Origin: an uncultured Lachnospiraceae bacterium
Lineage (GTDB): Bacteria > Bacillota > Clostridia > Lachnospirales > Lachnospiraceae
Assembly: GCA_902786365.1 (NCBI GenBank)
Contig: CADACD010000021.1
Location: 1 to 39,960, forward strand
Direction of reading: 5' to 3'
DNA: 39,960 bases
A program made the translations under genes and the position numbers. Numbering within the stretch: the first letter of the stretch is position 1; every line of letters starts with the position of its first letter. Shown one piece after another: positions 27,876 through 36,001 of this stretch. Under the pieces are notes generated by a model. That model saw only the letters and a list, made by a program, of their open reading frames with translations. It was not told the DNA's origin and ran no database searches.

Positions 27876-28181
27876 TTACCCCTCTTCAACAAACACAATG
27901 CCATAGATTTTCTCAGTTGCCAATTCATTAATCTTATCTATTTCACATCCAGTCTGTTCCATCAGTCTTTCTAGTTGCTCCTTTGTGCACTGATATGCAT
28001 AGCTTCCCCAGTCCACCTGCTTTTCATTGTCAAAAAGCTTATTGGCAATATCAAGAAATTCCCATCCTCCAAGTTTATATACTCGATTGTTCTCAACTAA
28101 TATATTGTATGGATCTTTATTCTCGTTCCATGATACCAACTTGTCACTTTGTATTTTTCCATAATAAATAGATGACAACAT
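27876..28181 (-). CDS. Hypothetical protein
   Basis: 101 residues with AGGAGG eight bases before the ATG, which supports a real gene. Soluble and acidic (SWNENKDPYNILVENNRVYK, then GWEFLDIANKLFDNEKQVDW, ending GIVFVEEG). No family recognised. It lies 12 nt downstream of the broken SIMPL gene and probably in the same transcript. Confidence 0.6.
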   Translation of the reverse strand: MLSSIYYGKIQSDKLVSWNENKDPYNILVENNRVYKLGGWEFLDIANKLFDNEKQVDWGSYAYQCTKEQLERLMEQTGCEIDKINELATEKIYGIVFVEEG

Positions 28182-28193
28182 GCAATCAACCTC

Positions 28194-28858
28194 CTAAGCG
28201 ATTTCCCAGACTACAGTTACTGTATCAGTAACATCTATATCGTCTGCTTCAATATCTATGTCATATGCTGCCGGTGCACTCACTTCACATTCCGTACACT
28301 CCATTAATCTCATTTCATTCATTGGCTTTGTTACAAAATCTATCTCTCCCCAGGAATAATCAATCGCCTGTATTTCACCCAGTTTCACATTCGCTACTGT
28401 TGTAAGTACCTGTGCCTTTTGAATGGAATCCTCAATTGCTTTATGTAACAGCTCATTTTTACATTTTTCTACATCAGCTACAGTATATTCAATAGAAAAC
28501 TCCGGTTTTAATGAACTATGTGCCAAAGCATATAGCACCTGTCCCAGCTTTTTGTTATAGCAAACTCTATTTTCGTATGATGAATATACTTATATCCCTC
28601 AAATCTTCGCTTCCAACTCTTATCCCTGTCCTGATAGCTTTCATATTCTGTATCAACATTAAAATCTACTGTTTTAAGGTCTTTTCTCTGAAATCCAAGT
28701 TTTTCAAATAAATCCTTGAGCAGCTCTGTATCTTCTGTTGATCTGCGAAGAGTATCTTCATATTCATGGCAAAGTTCTTCCTTGTTTACATATAATCGGA
28801 TCATATCCGGCTTTACTGCTACTTTTCCTTTTCCCGTAACTTTAATTGTTCTCATCAT
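28194..28858 (-). pseudogene. SIMPL-domain (DUF541) protein, frameshifted
   Basis: The first half (from ATG 28858, GGAAG seven bases upstream) reads MMRTIKVTGKGKVAVKPDMI and KYIHHTKIEFAI. The second half, in another frame, reads KKLGQVLYALAHSSLKPEFS and ends SAPAAYDIDIEADDIDVTDTV. Together they form one SIMPL domain. The span is 665 nt, one short of a 221-residue gene. The break is at the A-run near 28548-28558, where one base is missing. The start overlaps the end of the ADP-ribosylglycohydrolase gene by 17 nt. No signal peptide is visible, so it is a cytoplasmic-type SIMPL. A sequencing error is possible. Confidence 0.85.
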
Positions 28859-30170
28859 CTTTGCTCTTCCTTTCATTCTCATAATGTTCATACCCATTGA
28901 TTAAAAGCTCTATCATCTTCTTTGTCATCTGAATATACTTACCAAAAGGATTAATCACAATTCCATTTACCTGTTTCCAATTAAGAGCCAGACGAAGTAT
29001 TGATTCAATAGACTGATTCATCTGCACATTTCCAGCAGAACCCTTATGCATCTCTTCAGAAGATGTAAATACTCCAATCCATTCTTTTTCATCAGCATCT
29101 TTCACAGTTTCTATTTTAAGTCTTACATCATGGTCAAGTGAAATCGTGTCGCCAGCCTTTACTTTACTAATCTGTTCTTCCGACATAAAAGAATTTTCAG
29201 TGATATATGGAACAACAACTTCTCCTGCCTGCTGCATTCTTGTTACCATAACTTCCATAAACAACAGCATTCCATTTTTATCCTGCTGAATATAATACTG
29301 ATCGATTGCTGCCTCAATCATCTGATTTGCCCGTATTTCATCCATTTCATCTGAATACGTATCCATGCTCCTGCCAAGAACATGATCAAATTCATCAAGG
29401 ACATCCGTCATCAGTCCCTTGTCAATCCGACTTTTACACTCTGCAATCAGCACAGCAGGGATTCCATAAAATGCTTCTGCAATACTTCCTGTAATGGTTC
29501 CAAGTGTATCCGTATCTCCACCAAGTGATACTGCATTACGCACTGCGTCCTCAAAATCCTTTGATTCCAGAAATGCGATAATTGCTTCTGGCACCGTTTC
29601 CTGACAACTTTCAACATGATGGTAGTAAGGTCGTATATTATCCAATGTTCTACTCAGATCATAATGAAACTCCCTCTCTATATACTCTTTGATTTCTTCT
29701 TTTGAAGAGCCATTCCTTGCCATGTATATTGCACTTGCTGTCGCTTCTGCACCCTTTATACCTTCCGGATGATTATGTGTCACATTTGCTGTCGCTCTTG
29801 CTACCTCTCTTGTTCTTTCAATTGAATCATAAAGCCAGCCTGCAGCTGACACTCTCATGGCTGAACCATTTCCATAGCTTCCATATGGCTTCGGATTATT
29901 TTCTTTAAGCCAATGTCTGAAGCTTCCACCATAACCTGCATGTGGATATCTTTTTCCCCAATCCTGCATGTTGGATGCTACCGCCTCTTCAATTTCCTTT
30001 ACTGCAGCTTCCGGTCCAACTGCCAGGAGAGCTTCTCCAACTGCTATTGTCATAACAGAATCATCTGTAAAGCCACAGCCTTCACTAAACAAATCAAAGT
30101 TCTTTGTTTTATCACCTCTGTCAAACTCAAACGGGCTTCCAATAATATCTCCTAAAATTGCTCCGTACAT
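28842..30170 (-). CDS. ADP-ribosylglycohydrolase with C-terminal SseB-like domain
   Basis: 442 residues from the ATG at 30170 (MYGAILGDIIGSPFEF), with GGAGG five bases upstream. Residues ~1-265 are a DraG-type hydrolase: GDIIGSPFE, the Mg-binding TDDSVMTIAV, HAGYGGSFRHWL, NGSAMRVSAAGWL and the second metal motif SLGGDTDTLGTITG. All catalytic acids appear present, so it should remove ADP-ribose from proteins or small molecules. Residues ~290-435 resemble SseB (EVVVPYITENSFMSEEQ; GIVINPFGKYIQMTKKMIE), a domain of unknown role. Its proximity to a macro-domain gene suggests a shared ADP-ribose task. Confidence 0.9.
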   Translation of the reverse strand: MYGAILGDIIGSPFEFDRGDKTKNFDLFSEGCGFTDDSVMTIAVGEALLAVGPEAAVKEIEEAVASNMQDWGKRYPHAGYGGSFRHWLKENNPKPYGSYGNGSAMRVSAAGWLYDSIERTREVARATANVTHNHPEGIKGAEATASAIYMARNGSSKEEIKEYIEREFHYDLSRTLDNIRPYYHHVESCQETVPEAIIAFLESKDFEDAVRNAVSLGGDTDTLGTITGSIAEAFYGIPAVLIAECKSRIDKGLMTDVLDEFDHVLGRSMDTYSDEMDEIRANQMIEAAIDQYYIQQDKNGMLLFMEVMVTRMQQAGEVVVPYITENSFMSEEQISKVKAGDTISLDHDVRLKIETVKDADEKEWIGVFTSSEEMHKGSAGNVQMNQSIESILRLALNWKQVNGIVINPFGKYIQMTKKMIELLINGYEHYENERKSKDDENN

Positions 30171-30279
30171 ATATGCCTCCAATCCCCGGATTACTCCGGC
30201 AGCTCTCTTTCTTTGTTACAATATGAGTATAGTTGAAAGGCATCTTCATATGGTCGCTGTTCGGGCGACACTTTTAAGA

Positions 30280-30316
30280 TAAAAAACAAACGCCGATACT
30301 ATGTGAGTACCGACGT
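30280..30316 (-). terminator. Terminator after the macro-domain operon
   Basis: 11-bp stem with two G-U pairs (arms 30290-30300 and 30306-30316), 5-nt loop, followed in the minus direction by TTGTTTTTT. It lies 13 nt past the 30329 stop. Confidence 0.8.
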
Positions 30317-30328
30317 AACATTTACTAA

Positions 30329-30619
30329 TCAATATTTACTTGTAAACTCTTCATAGAAAATAATTTCTTCATCCGCTGTTGTATCCTTATCTATGAATTC
30401 CTGCAAGTCTTTTTTCATATTATCAAATACTTCCTGACTATGACTTTTATTACAAAAAGCTGTATGCATCATACATCCATATACTCCACATGTAATTGCA
30501 TCATATCTTTCACATCTTTCCAAGGTTATCCTACACGATTCTTTATATTCCTCATCTGCAATAATCGTGCCACCCTCACTGCCAATAGAATTCGTTTTAT
30601 ATATGTCATCCCACATATC
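30329..30619 (-). CDS. Small cysteine-containing protein downstream of the macro-domain gene
   Basis: 96 residues from the ATG at 30619 (MWDDIYKTNSIGSEGG), which has AGGAG ten bases upstream and lies 10 nt after the macro gene. An upstream ATG at 30649 inside the macro gene lacks a ribosome site. Four Cys and a His cluster in ERCERYDAITCGVYGCMMHT and AFCNKSH, possibly a metal site. The tail is acidic (DEEIIFYEEF). No family recognised. Its position between macro gene and terminator ties it to that operon. Confidence 0.65.
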   Translation of the reverse strand, partial: DMWDDIYKTNSIGSEGGTIIADEEYKESCRITLERCERYDAITCGVYGCMMHTAFCNKSHSQEVFDNMKKDLQEFIDKDTTADEEIIFYEEFTSKY

Positions 30620-30629
30620 AATCTTGCTC

Positions 30630-31694
30630 CTATACTCCAAGAATTTCATTCGTATACTTAAATAATGTCACATTCAGCTGCATAATATCATACTGCTTAT
30701 CTATAATAGCCTTCTGCACGATCAGATCCACCTTACTACTTGGGCTAAATGCCCAGTCTGCTCTGGCAAGTAAGTCTTTCGACTGTTCCAAATCAAGCTG
30801 CAGTGCAATACAGAGTGCCATCACAGTCTTCTTCTTTGGATGATAATTCCGGTCACATTGAATCTTTGAAAAATGTTTTCTATCAAGGTTTGCCCGTTTC
30901 CACACATCCTTATTATCAAGATGCGATTCGTCGATCAGCTCAAATAATTTGTCATGAAATGAAACTCCGATATTTGCAAGCTGATCTTCCAAAGAAATGT
31001 CTGCTGACAGCATACAAAGCTGCGCTAACCCTGTATCTTCCTCAAGTGGATAGTTATCTTCTGTCTCTCTTTGAAGCATCTCCTCATAGAACGCTTCCTC
31101 TGGCAATTCTCTCATGCGGGTGTTGCTTCTTCTTCGCACCGGATATTCTTTTCTATGACTTTCCCTGACATAATTAGCATCTATATAGGAATCAATATCA
31201 CCTACAATCTGACCGGAAAGCTGAAAAGACCTTTTATCAAACACTACCAATATAATTTCAATTTCATTTTCGGTAAGAAAATGGCTGAATACTGACACAG
31301 CAATCTGTAATGCCTTATCCTTCGGGAATCCATATACTCCTGTCGAAATTAATGGAAATGCAATGCTCTCGCACTTAAGTTCCAATGCTTTTTGCAATGA
31401 TTTACGATAGCAGTCCTCCAGAATTTCAAATTCATGATGCAATCCATCCGTCCATACCGGTCCTACTGTATGAATAATATATTTTGCCTTTAGGTTATAT
31501 GCACCAGTGACAGCAATATCACCTCTTGCAATTTTGCCGATGTTCGCTCTTTCTGCAAGAAGCTTTTCTTTTCCTGCTGCCTCATATATTGCCAAGTCCG
31601 TGCCACTTGCACATATTGGATTTGGATTAGCAGTATTTACGATTACATCTGCTTTTACCTTTGTTATATCGTTGCGGACAATCTTAAATGACAT
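30630..31694 (-). CDS. Macro-domain protein with C-terminal helical domain
   Basis: 354 residues, AGGAGGTG before the ATG. Residues ~1-170 are a macro domain: FKIVRNDITKVKADVIVNTA, NPNPICASGTDLAIYEAAG, YIIHTVGPVW, FPLISTGVYGFPKDKA. This binds ADP-ribose or related nucleotides and may hydrolyse ADP-ribosyl esters. A charged linker (YPVRRRSNTRMRELPEE) leads to residues ~235-354, a helical domain (SFHDKLFELIDESHLDNKDV, RANLDRKHFSKIQ, KKTVMALCIALQLDLEQ) resembling an XRE-like fold often fused to macro domains in Firmicutes. Substrate unknown. Confidence 0.9.
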   Translation of the reverse strand: MSFKIVRNDITKVKADVIVNTANPNPICASGTDLAIYEAAGKEKLLAERANIGKIARGDIAVTGAYNLKAKYIIHTVGPVWTDGLHHEFEILEDCYRKSLQKALELKCESIAFPLISTGVYGFPKDKALQIAVSVFSHFLTENEIEIILVVFDKRSFQLSGQIVGDIDSYIDANYVRESHRKEYPVRRRSNTRMRELPEEAFYEEMLQRETEDNYPLEEDTGLAQLCMLSADISLEDQLANIGVSFHDKLFELIDESHLDNKDVWKRANLDRKHFSKIQCDRNYHPKKKTVMALCIALQLDLEQSKDLLARADWAFSPSSKVDLIVQKAIIDKQYDIMQLNVTLFKYTNEILGV

Positions 31695-31721
31695 TGCGGC
31701 ACCTCCTTATCCATGCCTGTA

Positions 31722-32453
31722 TTACTTTAATATCTTCCTTATCTGCTTATCCGTTGCCTCCGGATACATCTTACGCATATAGTCTACAAGCTGTTTCCAT
31801 GAATCCTGTGGATTATCCTTATAGCAGGAAGTTACATAATCGTATCCATAGATATGCTCAATAGATGAATACACTGCAACATCCCATCCATATTCAATAC
31901 CACTCTTATTCACTCGCTTCTTAAAATCACAGTTGCACAGATAGGTCTGCATCATAAGATTCGTTATTGCACCATCAAATCCCTTTTCTCCATCCTTACC
32001 AAATCCAGCTTGTTTTTTCAATTCATTGGAATAAATCTCTGAATCAGCATTATTTTCCATAAAATTGACCATTATCTTTTTATGCTTATTAGGTGCTTTA
32101 CCATCATCATATAATGCATCAAAATCATATCCATCCCGGCGGTAATTAGCAAATACAGGAAGCCACTTTTTTGATATAAATCCTGCCTTCTTATCAAAGA
32201 ACTTTCCATAGACGATATCATGCCGCCTTGCTATAATAGCCCGCCACATCCATGGATCAATCTCTGGATCATCACTCCACCAATACTCTGGAACAGTTCT
32301 TTCTTCAAGTGAAAACCCATCTATATCATTCTTAAATAATGGTAAAAAGCCAAATTCATTTATATACTTGATTGCTTCATCTACAGACTGGATGCAATCC
32401 GGGTTGTCCCTCTTCATGCCATGCATAATCCATTCACCTGATTCGTTTCCCAT
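31722..32453 (-). CDS. AlkZ-related protein (winged-helix glycosylase-like)
   Basis: 243 residues from the ATG at 32453. Recognisable blocks: IDPWMWRAIIARRHDIVYGK, FDKKAGFISKKWLPVFANYR, LKKQAGFGKDGEKGFDGAIT, then a C-terminal DSWKQLVDYMRKMYPEATDK. These resemble proteins described as AlkZ-related, a distant branch of the winged-helix DNA glycosylases. I do not see the QxQ/QxD catalytic motif of true AlkZ, so glycosylase activity is uncertain. It precedes the macro-domain gene by 27 nt and is probably in the same transcript. Confidence 0.6.
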   Translation of the reverse strand: MGNESGEWIMHGMKRDNPDCIQSVDEAIKYINEFGFLPLFKNDIDGFSLEERTVPEYWWSDDPEIDPWMWRAIIARRHDIVYGKFFDKKAGFISKKWLPVFANYRRDGYDFDALYDDGKAPNKHKKIMVNFMENNADSEIYSNELKKQAGFGKDGEKGFDGAITNLMMQTYLCNCDFKKRVNKSGIEYGWDVAVYSSIEHIYGYDYVTSCYKDNPQDSWKQLVDYMRKMYPEATDKQIRKILK

Positions 32454-32526
32454 AATACACACGTCACCTCTATATGAACACCATTACAGTATTATTATTT
32501 TCTTCATATTTATGAAAATCCACTGT

Positions 32527-33561
32527 TTAATGAAACTCTTCCCATGTTTTTCCATCCAGTATTGATGCTATTTCATCTGTTTTAGGCAACGTTTTACTTT
32601 TGAACATTTCTGCCAGATTAAAATATTTACTTTTTTGAATCGGGTTTTTACTTGCTTTTTTAAAATCTGTTGGATAAAAATGCTCAACTATAAAATATCT
32701 ATGCTTAACTGTTTTCAAATTGTATCCATATTCTGACTCTGCATGAACAATAGCCTCTTTAATCTTTTCTATCTCCTCTTTTGTAGCAGCTTCTCCGCTT
32801 TCATTAATATATGACACTTCTCCATTTACTAACTCTGCAACAACTGTCTTTTTCAATTTTCCGATTGCTCTAATACTCTTTCCTTTATATAAGCCAATGT
32901 ATCCATGACCTGAATAGCCTCTAGAAGCTTGATCATAATAAAAATCATATTTCAAATTATCTTCAAGTGTTGTTCCCGCAACAATTGCCCTCATCCATTT
33001 TCCATCATCAGGTATCAGTTTTTCATCAAAGCAATACTTCTTATAATCATCAAGCACAGACATTATCTCTGAATCTCTCTCATCTACAATATCTTCCATT
33101 GCAGCAACTAATTGCTCAAATGTAATATTTACATGCCTTATTGGTGTTTTTATTTCATTAATCCTGTCTGTATTATACTTTTTCAACACTGTGCCAAAAC
33201 TATCCATCAATGACTCTTTCATAGGTTTTGGATCTAACGTTAATAGCACTTTTATCTCCTCTGTTCCAAACTGAGTAAGATGTTTTTCAAGCTGAGACTG
33301 TTGAAATTGATTATGTAATTTTGTCTCAACTACTATTTTAAAACTTTTCTGGCTTATAATCGCATCTGGAACGCTTTCGTCTCCCACTACCTGAAGATCA
33401 AATGTTATTTCAGGTGTCTCATCTTGTTCCAGTATTAAAGCATTCAACATTGCAAAGAATTTATCCGCATTATAATTATATAAGCGAGATAACATCAGCA
33501 TAGTATTAGATGTATCTACATTCTCCTTTGAATGATATCTTTGAAAATAGTGTATCTGCAC
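32527..33561 (-). CDS. PD-(D/E)XK-like nuclease, second gene of an Abi_C cassette
   Basis: 344 residues from the GTG at 33561, with GGAGGG six bases upstream and only 2 nt after the preceding stop. The N-terminal third has a restriction-endonuclease-like core: VGDESVPDAIISQK with the Asp in PDA, followed after a short hairpin by FKIVVETKL, the E-x-K motif; then an alpha helix SQLEKHLTQFG and strand EIKVLLTLD. The C-terminal ~180 residues are unassigned and rich in basic/aromatic residues. I do not know this architecture as a named system. The neighbour suggests phage defence. Confidence 0.7.
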   Translation of the reverse strand: MQIHYFQRYHSKENVDTSNTMLMLSRLYNYNADKFFAMLNALILEQDETPEITFDLQVVGDESVPDAIISQKSFKIVVETKLHNQFQQSQLEKHLTQFGTEEIKVLLTLDPKPMKESLMDSFGTVLKKYNTDRINEIKTPIRHVNITFEQLVAAMEDIVDERDSEIMSVLDDYKKYCFDEKLIPDDGKWMRAIVAGTTLEDNLKYDFYYDQASRGYSGHGYIGLYKGKSIRAIGKLKKTVVAELVNGEVSYINESGEAATKEEIEKIKEAIVHAESEYGYNLKTVKHRYFIVEHFYPTDFKKASKNPIQKSKYFNLAEMFKSKTLPKTDEIASILDGKTWEEFH

Positions 33562-33563
33562 AT

Positions 33564-34121
33564 TTATCCCTCCAATTTATCTAAATTTTGATTTTCATAT
33601 GTACTCCAGATAAAATCAACAAAAGTAATACTACTCCCAACAGCAAGCTTAGCATGTCTAACTTCAAGTCCTTGAAAAGATGCACTCTTACCATGACCAC
33701 TTCCGAATGGATTTCGAATTTCTGCTAGTTTTGTAGGAATAGCTCTAAGATTTCCAAGAACTGCTTTAATTGCATCTGCCCCTCTATCTGTAGGCTGTAC
33801 ATTGGATGGAAGTAGATTTAAAGCTTTCATTGTCTTATCTGCCAATTGCGGTACATCATCATCTTTCGAATACGATATCTGCATTTCTTCAAGAATTGTT
33901 TTACAACAACTTTCAATCAATTCCTTTGCCATTCCGATTGCATTGGTTGGATTCGTATTCTGCATTTCTACCATCAAATCGATCTGTTGCGAAAGGTACT
34001 CGCTTGAAAACTTATTTTTTAAGTTCTCTGCTGTCATTGCAATTACTGTTGTGCCACCTTTTAAACGTGCTACTATTTCTTTACACCTTCCTATAATGTC
34101 AAGCCCTAAATCATTGAATTT
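33564..34121 (-). pseudogene. Abi_C-domain (abortive-infection-like) protein, 5'-truncated
   Basis: From the first Met (34037) 157 residues are readable. They form the abortive-infection C-terminal domain: MAKELIESCCKTILEEMQIS, VPQLADKTMKALNLLP, the RNPFGSGHGKSASFQGLEVRHAKLAVG core. The frame stays open for 28 codons upstream, with protein-like sequence LDIIGRCKEIVARLKGG, then meets a stop at the edge of an IS110 remnant. I infer that the N-terminal part was lost at this junction. A shortened protein could still be made. It was probably the first gene of a two-gene defence cassette with the nuclease. Confidence 0.75.
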
Positions 34122-34125
34122 TCAG

Positions 34126-34617
34126 GCTTTTTCTTTAAATATTTACCTCATAACAAGAGCCAAAAGTGTAGAACAGTCATTGTATCAAGTACTAAATAGC
34201 TGAAAATGAGTAAAACCAATAAAGCATCCTTGATTTCTGCTTTATAAAGGCTATAATTCCTCTGTTCAACTATGATGGTGAACCTTCCGTGTCTAATGGT
34301 ATCCTGTACCAACTTCCTTCGTCCCACCTGCTCATACACCGAGTGCCAGCTAAGCTTTCAAACAGGGTCATGCCCTACGGAGTGAACTACTGCCAGCTAC
34401 AGCTCTTGTTTGTATTTGATTTTTACTGACCTTCTTCTTACTCCAAGAAAACTGTTTTTCAGTGGACGCTCTCCCTTGTTTCATCTGCTGGTCTTGTATT
34501 GATGCAGTGCTTCCCACACTTCATCTGGGTTTACGGGTTTCTTATCCAGGACCCTGCTCGATTTCAGATTGATCTGGAACCCAACAGGGTTCTGGATTAT
34601 AATACAATCTGTTGTTT
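34126..34617 (-). other. Non-coding end of an IS110-family remnant
   Basis: About 490 nt downstream of the transposase fragment without a credible gene. It contains several inverted repeats: GAACCC/GGGTTC around 34577-34592 with a 4-nt loop, AGGG/CCCT at 34364-34376, and two copies of GCCAGCTA near 34350 and 34391. In IS110 elements a long non-coding end encodes the bridge RNA (upstream in the IS110 group, downstream in the IS1111 group). This could be such an end. Confidence 0.45.
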
Positions 34618-35055
34618 TTATGCTACCTGTGTTAACTCCTGATTTGTTCTTACAATGTCTCCTAACATCTTATTCGGATCGTATGTTGTCCCCTTTGTCA
34701 GGATTGTGTAAATCACCCTCAGTATTTTGCAGGCTATCACTATAAGCGATTGCATCTTCTTTAGTGGATTGACTTTTCTGGTTGTGTAATACACATGCAG
34801 TTCCTTAAATTCCTTCGCATGCGCAACTGCCGATTTTGCTGCCTGGAATAACCAGTATCTTAGTCGTTTGCGTCCTCTGTGACTGATTTTGGTTTCTCCC
34901 TTATGTTTGCCAGAGCTGCAGGCTACCAGACCTAATCCACTTAGTTTCTGTATTTCCTTTACATCATCGAATCTTGTTATATCTCCCATTTCTGCGAGTA
35001 TTCCGGAAAGTATGTTCTCACCGATTCCAGATATCGCAAGATGATTCTGCTCCAT
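34618..35055 (-). pseudogene. IS110-family transposase, C-terminal fragment
   Basis: 145 residues matching the Transposase_20 (serine-type) C-terminal half: ISGIGENILSGILAEMGDI, QKLSGLGLVACSSGKHKGET, KISHRGRKRLRYWLFQAAK. The N-terminal DEDD half is absent: a stop lies just upstream in frame and the preceding DNA does not continue it. With half of the catalytic site gone it cannot transpose alone. Confidence 0.85.
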
Positions 35056-35111
35056 CCTTAATACCTACACTTTTCCTCGCATACTCCAGAATAGAAGTTG
35101 CATTTGCATAG

Positions 35112-35255
35112 CCACGTCAGGAAATCATTGCAAAAGCTGAAGCGATAATGAGCAATCTAAAAGCTTCAACCTGGCATGAGTTAGAGACCAAAGGTAAGTT
35201 TGATAAAAACGAAAAGCTCTCATTTATTAATATGATATGCTTATATTAGGATGCG
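35112..35255 (+). pseudogene. Unidentified coding remnant
   Basis: A plus-strand frame reads RQEIIAKAEAIMSNLKASTW then HELETKGKFDKNEKLSF without a start codon, ending at TAG 35254. The composition looks protein-like (helical, charged). No family recognised. It is possibly a scrap of a mobile-element gene. Confidence 0.3.
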
Positions 35256-35310
35256 ATGTAGGCAGTGAAACTCATTATGCAAGGGCTATTGATACAAGAG
35301 GTATCTAATT
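35242..35310 (+). pseudogene. IS110-family transposase, N-terminal scrap
   Basis: The plus-strand frame MLILGCDVGSETHYARAIDT shows the first strand of the DEDD domain with its catalytic Asp, as in the GMDVGSETHYARA type of IS110 protein. It ends in TAA after RGI. It points away from the C-terminal fragment at 34618-35055, so it is from another copy or a rearrangement. Confidence 0.65.
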
Positions 35311-35693
35311 GTCTTAATCATAAGTGGATTGATTCATTTTTCTCCATCTGACAACGAAGATCATCAAGTCGAATCTGATTCTGCCATAGCGACTTCGTCA
35401 ACAGATGATTCCCATCCAAAGGAATCTGCTTATACATTCAGGAATGAAACCCTGTTGAACCAGCACTATGAAAAACATGGAATTGAAATGGGATTTTCTA
35501 ATGCAATAGAATATGAAACCGCTGCAAACAAAGTGATTTCAAATCCAAATTCTTTACAAAAAAAGAAGCTGAAGATAATGATGATGTCTACTACCTTGAG
35601 GCGACAAACGAATTTGTGATTGTATCTGTTGACGGGTATATCCGTACCTATTTCAAGCCGGACAGAGGAATTGATTATTACAATAAGCAATAG
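35305..35693 (+). pseudogene. Putative membrane-anchored BECR-type (barnase/EndoU/RelE-like) nuclease domain, truncated and frameshifted
   Basis: A hydrophobic segment (LIVLIISGLI) leads to an acidic/Ser linker and a compact domain: YTFRNETLLNQHYEKHGIEM, then after a frame change DDVYYLEATNEFVIVS and DGYIRTYFKPDRGIDYYNKQ. The HYEKHG and DGYIRTYFKP motifs resemble the phage-type barnase-EndoU-colicin-RelE nuclease group; this call is from memory of the family style. The frame breaks in a run of seven A near 35562; one more A would restore a single frame to TAG 35693. The 5' end is cut by the IS110 scrap. Confidence 0.55.
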
Positions 35694-35896
35694 TAAATCA
35701 TACCAATGATGAAAAATTCCATTACCTTCTGATGCAGCAGATTCATATTTCTCGTAATGCTGAGACTGATGAAAAATGCGCCAATGATACATAGAACACA
35801 GCAACCAAATGACATTAATTTTACCGTCATTCGCAACTGATGCAAATCTTTGTTGACTCTTTTTATGCCAATATCACATCCCACTATACCAACCAC
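35678..35896 (-). pseudogene. Fragment of a membrane sensor or chemoreceptor
   Basis: 72 codons: VVGIVGCDIGIKRVNKDL-like end of an extracellular Cache domain (here MVGIVGCDIGIKRVNKDLHQ), a membrane helix (FGCCVLCIIGAFFISL) and the beginning of a HAMP-like segment (SITRNMNLLHQKVMEF). The signalling part is missing. Probably the stub of a transmembrane receptor lost in the same rearrangements. Confidence 0.5.
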
Positions 35897-35926
35897 CTGG
35901 TGATTTTCAAACTACCATTATACAAT

Positions 35927-35973
35927 AAAAAAAGAAATTTCTCTACTGATATTATCGCATCAGCAGAGAAATT
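35927..35973 (-). terminator. Terminator of the MacAB-type export operon
   Basis: 15-bp stem with one G-U pair (arms 35936-35950 and 35959-35973), 8-nt loop, followed in the minus direction by TCTTTTTTT. It lies 29 nt past the permease stop. Confidence 0.92.
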
Positions 35974-36001
35974 ATTATTCTATGATTTTTATTCTATGTT
36001 T

